From Buttiauxella sp965119215 (lineage in GTDB: Bacteria > Pseudomonadota > Gammaproteobacteria > Enterobacterales > Enterobacteriaceae), in the NCBI GenBank assembly GCA_965119215.1, contig CBCPKK010000006.1, positions 1 through 64,000 on the forward strand: a stretch of DNA of 64,000 nucleotides, in the 5' to 3' direction. Below the pieces are notes generated by a model, which saw nothing but the letters and a program-made list of their open reading frames with translations, was not told the origin of the DNA and searched no databases. A program made the position numbers and the translations under genes. Shown piece after piece: positions 62,659 to 64,000 of the stretch; the stretch's first letter is position 1, and every line of letters starts with the position of its first letter.

Positions 62659-62982
62659 GCTTCTACATCCTTCGTAAATCTTCTAAGTGAGATGGAATGA
62701 ACCGGTGGGATGAGGGCGGGCTGTTCAAAACCTCGCCAACTCACGCTTGTACAATGTAGATAAATTAACCATGTCGTCAAGCGTTGCACGGGGGGAAGTG
62801 AACGAAAATGAATCAAAAATTTGAAGCAGTTAACGCTATTGTGATTAATGTGACAGAGCTCTCTATTACGAATTGCTGTCCCTTTTGAACACGATGAGTC
62901 ACGTTAGCTGAAAGCGTATTACACTCAACCTATGGGCTTCGCCTTAATGACAATGGGCGATTAAACATGATGACGATTTGCA
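62659..62982. other. Divergent cspD/clpS interval
   Basis: About 320 bases with the promoters of cspD (minus) and clpS-clpA (plus). No small gene or repeat is evident. Confidence 0.45.
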
Positions 62983-63303
62983 ATGGGTAAGACGAACGAT
63001 TGGTTGGATTTTGACCAGCTGGTGGGTGATAAACTGCGTGAAGCGCTGAAACCACCTTCAATGTATAAAGTTATGTTAATGAACGATGACTACACGCCGA
63101 TGGAATTTGTTATTGACGTGCTGCAAAAGTTCTTTTCTTATGATGTAGAACGTGCGACGCAATTGATGCTCAGTGTGCACTATCAGGGTAAAGCTATCTG
63201 TGGCATTTTTACTGCAGAAGTAGCAGAAACCAAAGTCGCGTTAGTGAACCAGTATGCAAGGGAGCATGAGCATCCATTGTTGTGTACGCTAGAAAAAGCC
63301 TGA
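62983..63303 (+). CDS. clpS: ClpS adaptor of ClpAP for N-degron substrates
   Basis: A 106-residue adaptor that binds the N terminus of ClpA and delivers N-degron proteins. The N-end residue pocket is marked by MNDDYTPMEFVIDVL (about residues 33-47) and the His in VHYQGKAICGIFT. E. coli ClpS has 106 residues. 27 bases before clpA, an operon. Confidence 0.97.
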   Translation: MGKTNDWLDFDQLVGDKLREALKPPSMYKVMLMNDDYTPMEFVIDVLQKFFSYDVERATQLMLSVHYQGKAICGIFTAEVAETKVALVNQYAREHEHPLLCTLEKA

Positions 63304-63330
63304 AGAAGGCAAAATTTGGGGGAGGTGCCT

Positions 63331-64000
63331 ATGCTCAATCAAGAACTGGAACTCAGTTTAAACATGGCTTTCGCCAGAGCGCGCGAGCACCGACATGAGT
63401 TTATGACTGTCGAGCATCTGTTACTGGCTTTGCTCAGTAACCCATCAGCTCGTGAAGCGCTGGAAGCGTGTAGCGTAGATCTGGTGGCGCTGCGACAGGA
63501 ACTCGAGGCCTTCATCGAACAAACCACACCGGTTCTGCCTGCCAGTGAAGAAGAGCGTGACACTCAACCTACGCTTAGCTTCCAGCGTGTGCTGCAACGT
63601 GCGGTGTTCCACGTCCAGTCTTCTGGTCGCAGTGAAGTGACGGGCGCAAACGTGCTGGTTGCCATCTTTAGCGAGCAGGAATCCCAGGCAGCATATCTGC
63701 TGCGCAAACATGAAGTCAGCCGACTTGATGTGGTGAACTTCATCTCTCACGGTACACGTAAAGACGAACCTAATCAGGCACCGGGTGCAGAAAATCCGGT
63801 CAATGAAGAGCAAGCAGGCGGGGAGGATCGTATGGAAAACTTCACCACCAATCTCAACCAGCTTGCACGTGTGGGAGGGATAGATCCGCTGATTGGCCGC
63901 GAGAAAGAGCTTGAGCGTGCTATTCAGGTTCTGTGCCGTCGTCGTAAAAACAACCCGTTGTTAGTGGGTGAATCTGGTGTGGGTAAAACCGCGATTGCGG
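63331..64000 (+). CDS. clpA: ClpA ATP-dependent protease ATPase subunit, 5' part
   Basis: The first 223 residues of ClpA, cut by the window end. N-terminal double Clp_N repeat (residues 1-145, binding ClpS), an acidic linker (NPVNEEQAGGED), then the first AAA+ domain starting GGIDPLIGREKELERAIQVL with Walker A GESGVGKTA. GGGGGAGG precedes the ATG. ClpA unfolds substrates into ClpP. Confidence 0.96.
   Translation, partial: MLNQELELSLNMAFARAREHRHEFMTVEHLLLALLSNPSAREALEACSVDLVALRQELEAFIEQTTPVLPASEEERDTQPTLSFQRVLQRAVFHVQSSGRSEVTGANVLVAIFSEQESQAAYLLRKHEVSRLDVVNFISHGTRKDEPNQAPGAENPVNEEQAGGEDRMENFTTNLNQLARVGGIDPLIGREKELERAIQVLCRRRKNNPLLVGESGVGKTAIA

Noticed and set aside
1..64000. CRISPR arrays, tRNA or rRNA genes
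   Set aside because: No regularly spaced repeats and no tRNA or rRNA signature were seen on either strand.

Overview
The window is chromosomal DNA of a member of the Enterobacteriaceae. Almost every backbone gene is a close full-length homologue of an Escherichia coli gene. The order follows the E. coli 17-20 min region: dps, rhtA, ompX, opgE, mntS, mntR, ybiR, then ybjI, ybjJ, rcdA, rybB, ybjL, ybjM, grxA, ybjC, nfsA, rimK, ybjN, potFGHI, ybjO, rlmC, artJ, artPIQM, ybjP, amiD, ybjS, ybjT, ltaE, poxB, hcr, hcp, lysO, aqpZ, ybjD, ybjX, macAB, cspD, clpS and the 5' part of clpA. The genus cannot be fixed by eye. Moderate GC and several gene-content differences exclude E. coli K-12 itself.

Five accessory or rearranged blocks interrupt the backbone. 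(1) A sucrose regulon, scrK with divergent scrYABR (about 2.45-9.82 kb), lies between ompX and opgE. It is bracketed by two remnants with IS4-like terminal inverted repeats and an 11-bp target duplication that splits the old ompX/opgE terminator hairpin. (2) The order jumps from ybiR straight to ybjI. (3) Between rcdA and the sRNA gene rybB lie an MFS transporter, an SDR-fold protein lacking the usual catalytic residues, and a 3.7-kb decayed P2-like prophage. The prophage holds an integrase remnant, traR, gpR and gpS remnants, a low-GC cargo gene, gpV, a shortened gpW and a truncated gpJ. It is flanked by a 14-bp direct repeat, one copy of which is the 3' tail of rybB. (4) A xapA-xapB-xapR nucleoside module sits between nfsA and rimK. 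(5) A low-GC island between rlmC and artJ carries an orphan type VI Hcp gene, a DUF4225-type presumed effector and a convergent small membrane protein, the candidate immunity gene.

The backbone encodes stress protection (Dps, GrxA, NfsA, Hcp/Hcr, PoxB), envelope functions (OmpX, OpgE, AmiD, YbjP, AqpZ), small-solute transport (RhtA, PotFGHI, ArtPIQMJ, LysO, YbjL), manganese control (MntR/MntS), macrolide efflux (MacAB) and protein quality control (ClpS/ClpA). Visible regulatory sites include candidate ScrR operators, an MntR box, a sigmaE promoter for rybB, ARG-box-like sequences before artJ and a candidate NsrR site before hcp. No tRNA, rRNA or CRISPR array was found.
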